A stretch of 64,000 nucleotides of DNA from NCBI RefSeq assembly GCF_026196735.1, contig NZ_JAPHUF010000004.1, forward strand, positions 1 through 64,000. The letters run 5' to 3'. The first letter of the stretch is position 1; each line of letters opens with the position of its first letter. This document shows positions 1 through 9,641 of the stretch, in pieces. The DNA is from Sulfurimonas sp. (lineage in GTDB: Bacteria > Campylobacterota > Campylobacteria > Campylobacterales > Sulfurimonadaceae). A program made the translations under genes and the position numbers. The notes below the pieces were generated by a model that saw only the letters and a list, made by a program, of their open reading frames with translations, made no database searches and was not told the origin of the DNA.

Positions 1-185
1 GCAGTACCAGCGATAGTAGCAGCAGCAGTATGACCCATACCGATAGCTCCACCAAGAGCAGCAAGACCAAGACCAAGACCAGCAGCGATCATTGAGTAAG
101 CCTTAAGTGTTTGGTTAGCAACATCGCCTTCAGCAGCGAAAGCAGCAGCAGAAAATGCTACCAATAAGAAAAGAATTTTTTTCAT
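1..185 (-). CDS. atpE: F0F1 ATP synthase subunit c (3' end outside window)
   Basis: The reverse complement of the first 185 bases reads from ATG (183-185) into a short hydrophobic signal-like start (MKKILFLLVAFSAAAFAAEG) and then the glycine/alanine-rich first helix of a c-subunit (GLGLGLAALGGAIGMG). The c-ring carries protons across the membrane in ATP synthase. A GGAG ribosome site lies about 8 bases upstream of the ATG. The second helix, with the proton-carrying acidic residue, lies outside the window. The cleavable-looking N-terminus resembles c-subunits of other Campylobacterota. It is the last gene of the minus-strand run that begins at nadB, separated from pnp by 140 bases. Confidence 0.93.
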   Translation of the reverse strand, partial: MKKILFLLVAFSAAAFAAEGDVANQTLKAYSMIAAGLGLGLAALGGAIGMGHTAAATIAGT

Positions 186-325
186 ATATATCTCCATTAA
201 ATTATTACAATATCTTTCGGATAGCGTAACCCCATCGTTAAATGAAGCAACCCAAACATAAATGCCTAGATTTCCCTACTAGAAATTGATGGGCGCATTG
301 TACCTAAAATCTAATAAAAAGTAAC

Positions 326-2503
326 TTACGCTCTGCCTAGAGAGATTTTGTTACCTTTAAACTCCAATATTTCTACACTTATCTCTTCGCCCTCACTTAG
401 AACATCGGAGACTTTCTCTACTCTTTGATCGGATACTTTTGAGATATGCAACAGTCCGTCTGTTCCATCTGGAAGCTCTATAAATGCACCGAAATCAACT
501 ATTTTTTTAACTATGCCTGGGTATTTATCGCCAACTTCATACTTGATTTTTGCAACTTTTGGAGTATTTACTATGCCTTCTATATGCTCTCTTGCTCCAG
601 CAACACCGGTTTTATTTTTGCCGGTAACTTTTACTTTTCCTTCTTTTTTATCGATATCAATAGCAACTTCAAACTTCTCAATTATCTCACGAATTGTTTT
701 ACCTGCCTGACCGATTATCTCTCCGATAAAACTTGGATCTATATGAAAGAAGTCTGTACTTGGAAGAACTCCGTCATTAAACTCTATCTTTTGTTCAGCT
801 TCTAGCATAATATCAATAATATGGCTTCTGCCTTCTTTGGCCTGATAAAGCGCTTCTTTTAAAACATCTAAAGAAATTCCACCGAGCTTGATATCCATCT
901 GCATTGCAGTTATTCCGTCTTTTGAACCTGTTACTTTAAAGTCCATATCTCCATCATGGTCCTCTAGTCCCATGATATCCGATAGAATAGCATATTTATC
1001 ACCCTCAGACACCATGCCCATGGCAATTCCGGCTACGGTATCAGAAGTTTCTATTTCAGCTGCGCGAAGTGCCATATAGCCACCACATACAGTTGCCATA
1101 GAAGATGAACCGTTAGACTCTAAAATCTCAGAAACCAAACGAACAGTCTGCCCATCTAAGTTTACTATAGGCTCCAATGCTCTTTTTGCTAGATTACCAT
1201 GTCCTAATTCTCTTCTTTTTGTTCCCATGACAGGCGATGCCTCACCTACAGAAAATCCTGGAAAATTGTAATGAACCATAAAATTCTCATTTTGAGTTCC
1301 TTCATCTGTTAATGCTTCATACATTTGTGCATCTTTTGGTCCACCCATAGTAAGAACGACTAAAGCTTGAGTCTGTCCACGAGTAAACAGACATGATGAG
1401 TGAGCAGCAGGAAGGACATTTGTACTAATAGATATAGGTCTGATTTGTGTTAAAGTACGCCCATCTGCACGAACTCTTTCATTTAATATCTGAGATCTGA
1501 CTTGCTCTTTTTTAACCTTTTCTATTGCATCTTTTAAAGCAACTTCTTGCTCAACATCTGCCCATTCCACTTTAGTGGTGATGATATTTTTTCTAAGTTG
1601 CCTTAGAGCAGTTGAACGCTCTGATTTTGCCATTTGATTCATAGCAGCTTTTATATCTGACAAATGATTTTCTCTAACAAAAGCGACCATCTCTTCATTT
1701 ATTACATGTGCTTTATACTCTACAGTTAAAGTATCTTTTTTAAATGCTCTAAAAGAGTCTTCATATTTCGCATTAGACTCAAAAAGAACTATTTCAGTTT
1801 GCTCAAAAATTTTTATCAATTCATCTTCATTCATTGCATTTGAGGTATGGTTTACCAAAACAGGAACGCTCATAGTCGGGTCCATCAATGGGTCAACCAT
1901 TAAAGTGTTATCAAATTCTTCACCGCCAAAACTTCTCATCTCAATCATAAGAAGGTCATCTTTTGTTCCGGATAAATATAAATCCAAAGTAGAACTATTA
2001 AGCTGAGACTGAGTTGGATTTAAAATCAACTCACCATCAACTTTAGCAGCTCTAACTGCAGATACTGAAGTGTTGATATCGATATCACTTATATATAGTG
2101 CAGCCGAAGCAGCATTAAGTGCCAATACTTGCAAATCTGACTCTTTATCAACACTAAACACCATTATTGTTATCTGTGTTGGATATCCGAAACCTTTTGG
2201 AAATAATGGGCGAAGTGAGCGGTCAACTATGCGAGATGTTAAAGTCTCAAAATCACTTGGTTTAGTCTCGCGTTTAAAAAATCCGCCTGGAATCTTACCT
2301 GCTGCATATGATTTTTCAATATACTGTACTGTCAGTGGTAAAAAATCATCTTTTACTATCTCTGTCTCATCAATTACAACCGTTGCTAGTATAACGGTAT
2401 CACCACTTTTTATCCACGCCGAACCATTTGCCTGTTTTGCTACATCACCAAAATTATATTCTTCTTTTCTATTTAATAGCTCTACGCTCACATCATATTT
2501 CAT
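326..2503 (-). CDS. pnp: polyribonucleotide nucleotidyltransferase (PNPase)
   Basis: A 725-residue phosphorolytic 3'-to-5' exoribonuclease, a cytoplasmic trimer that degrades mRNA and trims RNA ends. Visible domains: a first RNase PH domain (about 10-140), a helical linker, a second RNase PH domain (about 320-460, with the family segment LEDHDGDMDFKV), a KH domain (about 560-615, loop IIGQAGKTI) and a C-terminal S1 domain (about 630-725, DFGAFIELPDG). Length and order are usual for the family. The ATG overlaps the end of the upstream phosphoribosyltransferase gene by 11 bases, so the two are probably translated from one transcript. Confidence 0.97.
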   Translation of the reverse strand: MKYDVSVELLNRKEEYNFGDVAKQANGSAWIKSGDTVILATVVIDETEIVKDDFLPLTVQYIEKSYAAGKIPGGFFKRETKPSDFETLTSRIVDRSLRPLFPKGFGYPTQITIMVFSVDKESDLQVLALNAASAALYISDIDINTSVSAVRAAKVDGELILNPTQSQLNSSTLDLYLSGTKDDLLMIEMRSFGGEEFDNTLMVDPLMDPTMSVPVLVNHTSNAMNEDELIKIFEQTEIVLFESNAKYEDSFRAFKKDTLTVEYKAHVINEEMVAFVRENHLSDIKAAMNQMAKSERSTALRQLRKNIITTKVEWADVEQEVALKDAIEKVKKEQVRSQILNERVRADGRTLTQIRPISISTNVLPAAHSSCLFTRGQTQALVVLTMGGPKDAQMYEALTDEGTQNENFMVHYNFPGFSVGEASPVMGTKRRELGHGNLAKRALEPIVNLDGQTVRLVSEILESNGSSSMATVCGGYMALRAAEIETSDTVAGIAMGMVSEGDKYAILSDIMGLEDHDGDMDFKVTGSKDGITAMQMDIKLGGISLDVLKEALYQAKEGRSHIIDIMLEAEQKIEFNDGVLPSTDFFHIDPSFIGEIIGQAGKTIREIIEKFEVAIDIDKKEGKVKVTGKNKTGVAGAREHIEGIVNTPKVAKIKYEVGDKYPGIVKKIVDFGAFIELPDGTDGLLHISKVSDQRVEKVSDVLSEGEEISVEILEFKGNKISLGRA

Positions 2504-3155
2504 TCTTATCTCCCAATAATTTTTCTATTCTCTCTTCATCAACTTTTTCAAAATCTTCATAATACAGTGATGTCTCAACATAATCATTTATACTATAAAG
2601 AAAAAATATATCATCTGCGAATGGCTCCAAAAGCTCAAGAACATCACTTGGTATCACAGGCACTGCAATATATACTGCTTTTGGTTTTTGAGCCAAAATA
2701 GTTTTAAGTGCCGTCATAAACTTCATACCAGTTTCACTGCCTTCATCTACAAGTAAAACTACTTGATTGTGCATTGATGCAAAAGGCTGACCTTTTCTAT
2801 ACTGATATATATAACTCAGTATTTTCTCTTCATGTTTTCTGCGTGCTTCACCGTAAATATAATCATACTGAATATTAAATGCAGAAACTAACTTTTCATT
2901 TATAACTATTTCTTCACTCTCACTAACTCTTGCAATTTCGCATTCACTGTTATTTGGGGCTTTTATAGATTCCGAAAATAAAAAATCTATACTGTTTTTG
3001 TATTTTTTACTAATATTATATGCGAGTTCTAAACCGCCTCTTGAGACTGAAATAAGCTTCCAGTTTTCATCTTTTAACCTCTGCATAGGTATAACTTCTG
3101 TGAGCTTTTGTGCAGCGTCATTGCGATCTTTTAATATATTTTTATACTTTTTCAT
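2493..3155 (-). CDS. phosphoribosyltransferase-fold protein
   Basis: About 220 residues. The frame opens further upstream, but ATG at 3155 is preferred: AAAAGGA lies 10 bases before it, it starts four bases after the lptD stop, and the longer version would run into lptD. A PRPP-loop-like segment, VLLVDEGSETGMKF, follows a hydrophobic strand, with the acidic pair D-E and then TG, as in type I phosphoribosyltransferases. The N-terminal part has RGGLELAY, similar to the usual substrate-side loop. The substrate cannot be told from sequence. It sits in an apparent operon between lptD and pnp. It may be a ComF- or GckR-like member rather than a salvage enzyme. Confidence 0.75.
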   Translation of the reverse strand: MKKYKNILKDRNDAAQKLTEVIPMQRLKDENWKLISVSRGGLELAYNISKKYKNSIDFLFSESIKAPNNSECEIARVSESEEIVINEKLVSAFNIQYDYIYGEARRKHEEKILSYIYQYRKGQPFASMHNQVVLLVDEGSETGMKFMTALKTILAQKPKAVYIAVPVIPSDVLELLEPFADDIFFLYSINDYVETSLYYEDFEKVDEERIEKLLGDKNEI

Positions 3156-3159
3156 AAAC

Positions 3160-5340
3160 TTAGTTTCCTTTTGAACTGTCGGGAAGCTTGTATGCAAAAC
3201 CAGAATTTTTATTCTCTGAAGTCATTATAGGTTTAAGCGCAATTGTCAGGTAAATATATCTATCGTAGATTGAACTTGAAGCTCCATTTATGTCAAGTAT
3301 AGGTCTGTTGTTTTCAACATATCTGAGCCCAAAATCCCAACATCTTTTTTTATACAAAAATCCAACTTCCGCACTCTTTTTTTCACTACGCTCTAAGTCA
3401 TAATCAAGCCTTACAAGATAAGAGTAATGTTTATTATACTTGTACTCAAGTCTTGAAGTTATGTAGCTGGTATATTTTGCATCATTGCTCTCCAAGAGAG
3501 AAAAGTTATTTCTATACATGTGAGAAATAGAAAAATCAAAACTCTTATCGTTATATGAGATTCTATTGAAATTTTTTGAAAAGTCATTTTCGTCATAATT
3601 ATAAAACATGTTGTTATAAAAACTTATATTATCAGTAATCTGATAATCTAGCTCATTTTCTAACTCTCCGGCTCCTCCATTTATTTTTTCATAAGAGATG
3701 CTTTGAGCCAATCTGTGGTAAATTATCTGTTTACCGTCATCGCCATATATGTACTGTGAGAAATAAAACTGTACATTCTCTTCTATCTCTGAAATATTAT
3801 AGAACTCACATATTGAATTATTTTGATTGGTTTCAATAGAACAATAATCCAACTGCTCTTCATAGTAACCATCTGCAGTATCAGAACCATCTACAGTATA
3901 CTGGCTACCAAATTCTACTACATGTGTTAGTTCATCGTAAGCACGCGTAAGTTGTGTTGAAGCCGCAAATATATGATGAATTCTTCCAAAATATCCATCA
4001 TTATATTCATTTAAAAATGGGTCTCCAAGCTCTGCGTCACCCTTAAACGAAGTATGTTGTGCATAAAGATATGGCTTATACGCTACATTTAAATACTCAT
4101 CAAATAGTGATGTTTGAAGTGTGATTGGGATGTTTATATCTGTCTGGATAGCACTTTTACCAAGTTTTCTATAATAATTATTGCTTCTTACATCAAAACT
4201 ATACAAAAGATGATCATCCAAAAATGTGTCTAAATAGCTGTGATATTGAATAGCCGGAAGATTTTGTAAAGTATTGTCGTTACTATCTAATGTCAAATCT
4301 TTATAATGTTTAAAATAAGCACCAAAATAATTATTGTCTGTATTGTAAAAAAGATTGATTCTTGAGAGAATCTGCGTTGTGGTTGCATTTTGTGTAGTGT
4401 CATTTGTTGAGAGATTAATATACTCAACATCGTTCATATTGGTTATGTCAGCGTATATACCTGATTGACCATCTAAATTTAGACCAAGCCACTGGTTCAA
4501 AAAATCACTGTTGTCATATTGAAAATTAAAACCATAATGGCTGTCATTTGCTAACTCTTTGTCTATAACATAATCTTGTTTTTCTTTGAAATATCCAAGT
4601 GATAATTCACCCTTTGAGACCTTGCTATCAACAAATCTAAATGTTGAATAGATACCCTCACCACGATTGGTTCTAACTTGAGGTTTTAACTCTAAATCCC
4701 ACCAATTCTGCTCCGCAATAAAGAGTGCCTGCTCGTAGTAAAAACCTTCACTTTGAGAATATCCTATCATTGGAGGCAAAAGACCTGTTCTTCTTGTTGT
4801 ATCTAAGGAGTAACCGAAATATGGAGTGTAAAAAACCGGAATATCATATATGTATATTTTTGTATTGTAAAGATTTAACCACTTAGTATCACTGTTGTAG
4901 TCAGATGAGCTAAACTCCATTTTCCAAAGCGGGTCATTGGGATTACACCCGCTCATAATACCGGACTCTATCTCCACATCTTTATCTTTTGAAAAACTTT
5001 TAGCTCCACTAAGCCAAACATTAGATTTTTTCTCTAACATGAAAAATGGTTTAAAGGTTCTCTCTTTTTGTCCTATGTTTAACCTGGCATAATCTCCAAG
5101 TACGCTAATCGAGTCTCCTTGAGTTGCACGAATATTTCCAAAAAGTTCCAGTTCACCGCTATTTCTGTCATAAACCGCTCTTTTGGCACTTAAATGATAG
5201 TCCTGATAAATTACAATTACTTCACCTGAAGCCTTTACAATATTACCTTGTGTATCCATTTGCGTAGCATAGACTTCAACTTTATCATTGGCGCTCAGAT
5301 ATGAAACCGTGAGTAAAAAAGCAAGAATAAACTTAAACAT
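3160..5340 (-). CDS. lptD: LPS-assembly outer-membrane protein LptD
   Basis: A 726-residue precursor with an N-terminal signal peptide (about 1-17, ending SYLSA), an OstA/LptA-like N-terminal domain (about 18-120, repeated strands such as ASGEVIVIYQDYHLSAKRA) and a long beta-barrel rich in alternating aromatic residues to the C-terminus. LptD with the lipoprotein LptE inserts lipopolysaccharide into the outer leaflet. It overlaps the upstream RDD gene by 8 bases. Cysteines are few, at about residue 132 and in the middle of the barrel, so the disulfide pattern of the E. coli protein is not obviously kept. Length is typical for Campylobacterota. Confidence 0.93.
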   Translation of the reverse strand: MFKFILAFLLTVSYLSANDKVEVYATQMDTQGNIVKASGEVIVIYQDYHLSAKRAVYDRNSGELELFGNIRATQGDSISVLGDYARLNIGQKERTFKPFFMLEKKSNVWLSGAKSFSKDKDVEIESGIMSGCNPNDPLWKMEFSSSDYNSDTKWLNLYNTKIYIYDIPVFYTPYFGYSLDTTRRTGLLPPMIGYSQSEGFYYEQALFIAEQNWWDLELKPQVRTNRGEGIYSTFRFVDSKVSKGELSLGYFKEKQDYVIDKELANDSHYGFNFQYDNSDFLNQWLGLNLDGQSGIYADITNMNDVEYINLSTNDTTQNATTTQILSRINLFYNTDNNYFGAYFKHYKDLTLDSNDNTLQNLPAIQYHSYLDTFLDDHLLYSFDVRSNNYYRKLGKSAIQTDINIPITLQTSLFDEYLNVAYKPYLYAQHTSFKGDAELGDPFLNEYNDGYFGRIHHIFAASTQLTRAYDELTHVVEFGSQYTVDGSDTADGYYEEQLDYCSIETNQNNSICEFYNISEIEENVQFYFSQYIYGDDGKQIIYHRLAQSISYEKINGGAGELENELDYQITDNISFYNNMFYNYDENDFSKNFNRISYNDKSFDFSISHMYRNNFSLLESNDAKYTSYITSRLEYKYNKHYSYLVRLDYDLERSEKKSAEVGFLYKKRCWDFGLRYVENNRPILDINGASSSIYDRYIYLTIALKPIMTSENKNSGFAYKLPDSSKGN

Positions 5341-5782
5341 TTACAACCAATGTTTTAGCAGTTTTATCATGCCATGTTTGACGAGCAGGGTCCATCAATC
5401 CCCATACAAATCCAAGATAAAAGAGCATTTCGCTCACAACCCTAACTATCGCACGATTAAGTGCCACGATTACATTTGGTGTCTGCATTGTCTTAATCTC
5501 CACAACTCTTATTTTCATTGCTATTTTACCAAGTGAGGCACCATACTGCATAATAAAAAAAGCTTGATAAAAAATCTTCATAGCCATATATTCCAAGACA
5601 AATGTATTTGTAAGAATAATCATTTCCTCTACGGTTTTAGCCTCAAGAAAAGAGTCTCCCAAAGCAATAATAAGCAATAATGAAAGCAACATCTCGTCTA
5701 TAAAAAAAGCCATAGCTCTCTTTTTTAAAGGCGCTAAAGTCATATCTTCACGATGAAGAATATTTTCAATCTCTTCGTTCAC
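5333..5782 (-). CDS. RDD-family membrane protein
   Basis: 149 residues with the RDD pattern: an N-terminal cytoplasmic stretch, then KKRAMAFFIDEML with the R..A..ID signature entering the first membrane helix, a second hydrophobic segment around 60-80, an amphipathic GASLGKIAMKIRV motif and a last helix near 120-135. RDD proteins are small inner-membrane proteins of mostly unknown role, some linked to ion transport. It lies between purD and lptD, with 11 bases to purD and an 8-base overlap with lptD, so it is probably co-transcribed. Its specific function is unknown. Confidence 0.85.
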   Translation of the reverse strand: MNEEIENILHREDMTLAPLKKRAMAFFIDEMLLSLLLIIALGDSFLEAKTVEEMIILTNTFVLEYMAMKIFYQAFFIMQYGASLGKIAMKIRVVEIKTMQTPNVIVALNRAIVRVVSEMLFYLGFVWGLMDPARQTWHDKTAKTLVVNV

Positions 5783-5793
5783 ATTTCTACTTT

Positions 5794-7059
5794 CTACAGA
5801 GCTTGGTAAGCAATGTCTGTTCTTATCTTTTTACCTGCAAAATGAACTTGACCACATCTAAGATATGCTCTGTCTCTTGCCTCTTTTATACTATCACCAA
5901 TGCCAACACAAACTAAAACTCTTCCACCATCAGCATAAAGAACATCGTCTTTTAAACTAACACCGGCAAATGAGATGTGAGTGTTTTTTTCTATCTCTTC
6001 ATGATGAACATCATCTAAAATAATCTCAGCCGGAGTTGAACTACTATATGGATAGTTTCCGCTAGCCATAACAACACCTACAGCAAATTGCTTTGAGAAC
6101 TCTACTTTAATCTCACCGAGTCTATTTGTTGCAGCTTTATAGAACATGTCACTTACGCTTGATGTCATAAGAGGCATAAGTATTTCACACTCAGGGTCTC
6201 CAAAACGAACATTAAACTCTAAAGTAATCGGCTCACCGTTTACAACCATAATCCCGATAAATAGTACGCCCTCAAAAGGTGCACCTTCTTTTTTCATACC
6301 ATCTAAAGTTGGACGAATAATTCTGTCTTTTACTTTTTGATATAACTCTTCATCAACCAAAGGTGTTGGAGCATAAGCACCCATCCCCCCGGTATTTGGT
6401 CCCTCATCATTATCTAATAATCTTTTATGGTCTTGTGCTGCGGGGAGAAGTATGTAGTCATCTCCATCGCACACGGCAAACATAGAAAGCTCATAACCGT
6501 CTAAAAACTCTTCAACAATTACTTTAAGTCCTGCATCACCAAAACTTTTACCGCTTAACATTTCACTTATAGCGATTTTAGCTTCATCGTGATTTTGTGC
6601 GATTATTACACCTTTACCGCCACAAAGTCCATCTGCTTTTACAACAATTGGAGCAGTTAATGTATCTGTAAATTTAAAAGCATCTTCAATTGAAGAAGTC
6701 TCAATGTAGCGAGCAGTAGGAATATTATATTTTGCTAAAAAGTTTTTCATGTAAACTTTTGAACCCTCAAGCTGAGCAGCTTCTTTACTTGGTCCAAAAA
6801 TTGTAAGTCCGTAAGATTTAAAGATATCAACAACACCATCAACAAGTGGAGCTTCCGGTCCCACTATTGTAAGTTCGATGTTGTTTTCTTTTGCAAATGC
6901 AGCTAACTCATTATAATCTTTAATATCTAAGTTAGTTCCTAAGTTGTTTGTTGCACCGTTTCCAGGTTGAAAAAAAAGCTCATGCTCAACTTTTTCGTTT
7001 GAGATTGCACGAGCTATTGAGTACTCTCTACCGCCATTACCTAAAATTAAAATCTTCAT
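5794..7059 (-). CDS. purD: phosphoribosylamine-glycine ligase
   Basis: 421 residues, the usual length for PurD, which joins glycine to phosphoribosylamine with ATP in purine synthesis. The N-terminus carries the [10 protein letters not shown] loop. The central ATP-grasp domain shows [12 protein letters not shown] (ATP-binding lysine and glycine loop), [12 protein letters not shown] and the metal-binding [11 protein letters not shown]. The gene begins about 100 bases downstream of the 6S RNA on the same strand. From memory, 6S RNA also lies next to purD in Helicobacter pylori. Confidence 0.97.
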   Translation of the reverse strand: MKILILGNGGREYSIARAISNEKVEHELFFQPGNGATNNLGTNLDIKDYNELAAFAKENNIELTIVGPEAPLVDGVVDIFKSYGLTIFGPSKEAAQLEGSKVYMKNFLAKYNIPTARYIETSSIEDAFKFTDTLTAPIVVKADGLCGGKGVIIAQNHDEAKIAISEMLSGKSFGDAGLKVIVEEFLDGYELSMFAVCDGDDYILLPAAQDHKRLLDNDEGPNTGGMGAYAPTPLVDEELYQKVKDRIIRPTLDGMKKEGAPFEGVLFIGIMVVNGEPITLEFNVRFGDPECEILMPLMTSSVSDMFYKAATNRLGEIKVEFSKQFAVGVVMASGNYPYSSSTPAEIILDDVHHEEIEKNTHISFAGVSLKDDVLYADGGRVLVCVGIGDSIKEARDRAYLRCGQVHFAGKKIRTDIAYQAL

Positions 7060-7160
7060 CCACGCCCCATAAAAATTAAAAATATTTTTTGAATTTACTA
7101 AATTTTTTAGATTATATCATATAGTGTATTAAAGTTAAATATTTGATTTAAAAGATGAAG

Positions 7161-7361
7161 AAAAGCCCGAGTGGCCGTCTCGCATTTGGCTTGGTTCTAA
7201 AAGCCGAATTTGGGTGAAGAGAGAACTCTCTAACGGCGGCAGTATCTCGACAGAGTTAACATATCTCAAACGATATCACCGACACACAAAAGCCCTACTT
7301 GTTCACAGTTTGAAAATGTAGAACCCTCATTAGTGCGATATCTCGAACCACTCAGACTATT
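7161..7361 (-). ncRNA. ssrS: 6S RNA (RNA polymerase regulator)
   Basis: About 200 bases between hemD and purD without a convincing reading frame. On the minus strand a TATAAT box is followed by an RNA that can fold into the long rod of 6S RNA. An 11-bp closing stem pairs 7348-7358 with 7165-7175 (including G-U pairs), a second stem pairs 7334-7338 with 7180-7184, a third pairs 7319-7325 with 7193-7199, and the centre stays open. The 3' end is GGGCTTTT. 6S RNA binds housekeeping RNA polymerase by imitating an open promoter. The position next to purD fits what I recall for Helicobacter. End points are inferred from the stem and the -10 box. Confidence 0.85.
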
Positions 7362-7367
7362 AATATT

Positions 7368-7373
7368 ATTATA
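7368..7373 (-). promoter_or_regulatory. -10 box of the 6S RNA promoter
   Basis: On the minus strand this is a perfect TATAAT. About seven bases further downstream the 5' arm of the 6S RNA closing stem begins. No clear -35 box is visible, which is usual for Campylobacterota promoters. The upstream flank is AT-rich. Confidence 0.7.
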
Positions 7374-7395
7374 CTCTTTGCAAACTTGATTTTTT

Positions 7396-8031
7396 TTAAA
7401 GCGAAAGAGCTAATTCAATACAACTTTCAATAGAAGTCTTTTCGGATGTCAAATACTCTATACCATCTGGCAAAGAGTCGGCTGTTGTACTGCCAATAAC
7501 GATAACTTTAGAATTCGGATTAATGGTATTGTTTTTTAAAAAGCACTCTATGGATGACGGAGATGTAAAGATAAGTGTAGAGTCATCATTTACTCTTACA
7601 TCCAGTATCTCTTTTGAACATTCACTTACATAGCCTATCTCTTCATCTATATCGTAGCCGTCATTTTTACTTCTTTGAACAAAATCAGAAGCTATAAGTT
7701 GGGCTCTCAAATACAACCACTTAGTATCTTTGGGAAAATCTTTTATATTTTTAACAAGATTATCACCATAACCATCGCCGATATCTAAAATTTTACCGCC
7801 AATATTTTCATAAGCGGTTGCGGTTTTAACCGATACACATAGAGCAGGAATATTGATAAAATCTTTTTTATCATACTGCTCTAATGCTTTTACAGTCTGT
7901 TTTGATGTGATAATTAGATAATCATATTTGCTAAAATCGATTTTTGGTTTTAAAAACCTGACTTCAAGTGATTTTATACTCTTAGCATGTTCGCTTTTTG
8001 AGGTAGCAAATAAATAAATTTGTTTTTTCAT
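7396..8031 (-). CDS. hemD: uroporphyrinogen-III synthase
   Basis: 211 residues with the low-similarity two-lobed HemD pattern. An N-terminal strand is followed by YLIITSKQTVKALEQY, a middle lobe by DTKWLYLRAQLIAS, and a C-terminal part has STLIFTSPSSIECFLKN and VIVIGSTTADSL, the fingerprints of the family. It closes hydroxymethylbilane to uroporphyrinogen III in haem and sirohaem synthesis. It stands alone between guaA and the 6S RNA. Other haem genes in this window are hemB and hemJ, at separate loci. Identity rests on family pattern and length, because HemD sequences diverge strongly. Confidence 0.85.
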   Translation of the reverse strand: MKKQIYLFATSKSEHAKSIKSLEVRFLKPKIDFSKYDYLIITSKQTVKALEQYDKKDFINIPALCVSVKTATAYENIGGKILDIGDGYGDNLVKNIKDFPKDTKWLYLRAQLIASDFVQRSKNDGYDIDEEIGYVSECSKEILDVRVNDDSTLIFTSPSSIECFLKNNTINPNSKVIVIGSTTADSLPDGIEYLTSEKTSIESCIELALSL

Positions 8032-8093
8032 GTAATGTATCCTAAATTAGTAATGATAAATAAAACGCTTAAAAAACTAAAATTTTTCTTAAT

Positions 8094-9641
8094 TTATTCC
8101 CATTCGATTGTTGCTGGTGGTTTACTTGATATATCGTAAACTACGCGGTTAATTCCATCAACTTCATTTATTATTCTTCTGCTTATTCTCTCTAATAAAT
8201 CATGTGGAAGATGGGCAAATGTAGCTGTCATTCCATCAACAGCCTCAACAACCCTGATACACACAGTATTGTCATAAGTACGGTTATCACCCATTACTCC
8301 AACACTTTTTACATTTAGTAAAACTGCAAATGCTTGCCAAGTCTTAGCATAATAGCCACTTGCTTTTAACTCATCAAGTAAAATAACATCAGCTTCACGA
8401 AGGATGGTTAAATCAGGTACATTTACATCTCCCATGATTCTAATTGCAAGTCCAGGTCCAGGGAATGGATGACGATTTATCATACCTTCTGGAAGACCAA
8501 GTTCTAAACCAATCTTACGAACCTCATCTTTAAAGAGTTCACGCAATGGCTCGATTAGTTCAAAATCCATCCAATCAGGTAAACCGCCAACATTATGATG
8601 AGACTTGATAACTTCAGATGGACCGTTTACAGAAATGGACTCGATAACATCCGGATAAAGTGTACCTTGAGCTAAAAACTTAATACCATCATGTTTCTTT
8701 GCCTCTTTTTCAAACTCTTCGATGAAAGTGTGACCAATGATTTTTCTTTTTTCTTCCGGATCAGAAACACCTGCAAGTTTGCCCAAGAAATTATCAACTG
8801 CATCTACGGTAATAAGAGGAGTTTTTAGGTTTATTTTGAAAACTTGTTCAACTTGTTCTCGTTCATCTTTTCTTAAAAGTCCGTTATCAACAAAAACAGG
8901 AATCAGTTGATCGCCGATTGCTTCGTAAAGCATCGCAGCAACAACAGAACTATCAACTCCGCCGCTTAATCCGCAAAGAACTTTACCATCACCTACTTTT
9001 TCACGAATGATTTTAATCTGTTCTTTTAAGAAGTGCTCCATTTTCCATTTTTCAGTAACTCCACAAATATTTTTTGCAAAGTTACGAAGCATCAAATAAC
9101 CTTCCTCTGAGTGTTGAACTTCCGGATGATATTGCATAGCATATACGCGTTTTTCTTCATTTGCAATAGCTGCATATGGAGAGTTGGCAGAAGTTGCAAT
9201 TGGGGTAAAGCCTTCTGGCAGCACATCCACTTTATCGGAGTGACTCATCCATACTATTCGGCCATTATCACAATCTTTTAGCAGAGGTGAGCAGTTATCT
9301 GCATCCTCTATATTGAGTTCAGCTTTTCCATACTCATGATGGTCTGAACGGATTACGCTTCCACCAAAATCAACTGCAATTCTCTGCATACCGTAACAGA
9401 TACCAAGAACCGGAATACCCATCTTATAAACACCCTGGTCTACTTCATAAGCGTCTTTGTTATAAACAGAAGATGGACCACCGCTAAGAATGATGCCTTT
9501 AGGATTTTTTGCTTTAATCTCTTCAACTGAAGTATGATAAGGAAGAATCTCACAGTAAATTTTATCTTCACGAAGACGACGAGCTATAAGTTGAGTATAC
9601 TGAGAACCGAAATCTAGAACTATAATGCTAACATTTGTCAT
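8094..9641 (-). CDS. guaA: GMP synthase (glutamine-hydrolysing)
   Basis: 515 residues. An N-terminal class I glutamine amidotransferase domain has the nucleophile Cys82 in GICYGMQ and the histidine/glutamate pair in [11 protein letters not shown]. It is followed by the ATP pyrophosphatase domain, with the P-loop LSGGVDSSV, and the C-terminal dimerisation domain ending PPATIEWE. The enzyme converts XMP to GMP. Together with purD and the phosphoribosyltransferases, the window holds several purine genes. The 264-base gap upstream, towards nadB, carries a repeat and a hairpin that may affect its expression. Confidence 0.98.
   Translation of the reverse strand: MTNVSIIVLDFGSQYTQLIARRLREDKIYCEILPYHTSVEEIKAKNPKGIILSGGPSSVYNKDAYEVDQGVYKMGIPVLGICYGMQRIAVDFGGSVIRSDHHEYGKAELNIEDADNCSPLLKDCDNGRIVWMSHSDKVDVLPEGFTPIATSANSPYAAIANEEKRVYAMQYHPEVQHSEEGYLMLRNFAKNICGVTEKWKMEHFLKEQIKIIREKVGDGKVLCGLSGGVDSSVVAAMLYEAIGDQLIPVFVDNGLLRKDEREQVEQVFKINLKTPLITVDAVDNFLGKLAGVSDPEEKRKIIGHTFIEEFEKEAKKHDGIKFLAQGTLYPDVIESISVNGPSEVIKSHHNVGGLPDWMDFELIEPLRELFKDEVRKIGLELGLPEGMINRHPFPGPGLAIRIMGDVNVPDLTILREADVILLDELKASGYYAKTWQAFAVLLNVKSVGVMGDNRTYDNTVCIRVVEAVDGMTATFAHLPHDLLERISRRIINEVDGINRVVYDISSKPPATIEWE

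Noticed and set aside
446-805. Plus-strand frame of 119 codons opposite pnp
   Set aside because: It lies wholly opposite the conserved S1/KH part of pnp, has a composition dominated by phenylalanine, tyrosine and cysteine typical of antisense frames, and no ribosome site.
2070-2519. Plus-strand frame of 149 codons opposite the start of pnp
   Set aside because: It mirrors the codon structure of pnp on the other strand, with serine-rich low complexity, and no promoter or ribosome site was seen.
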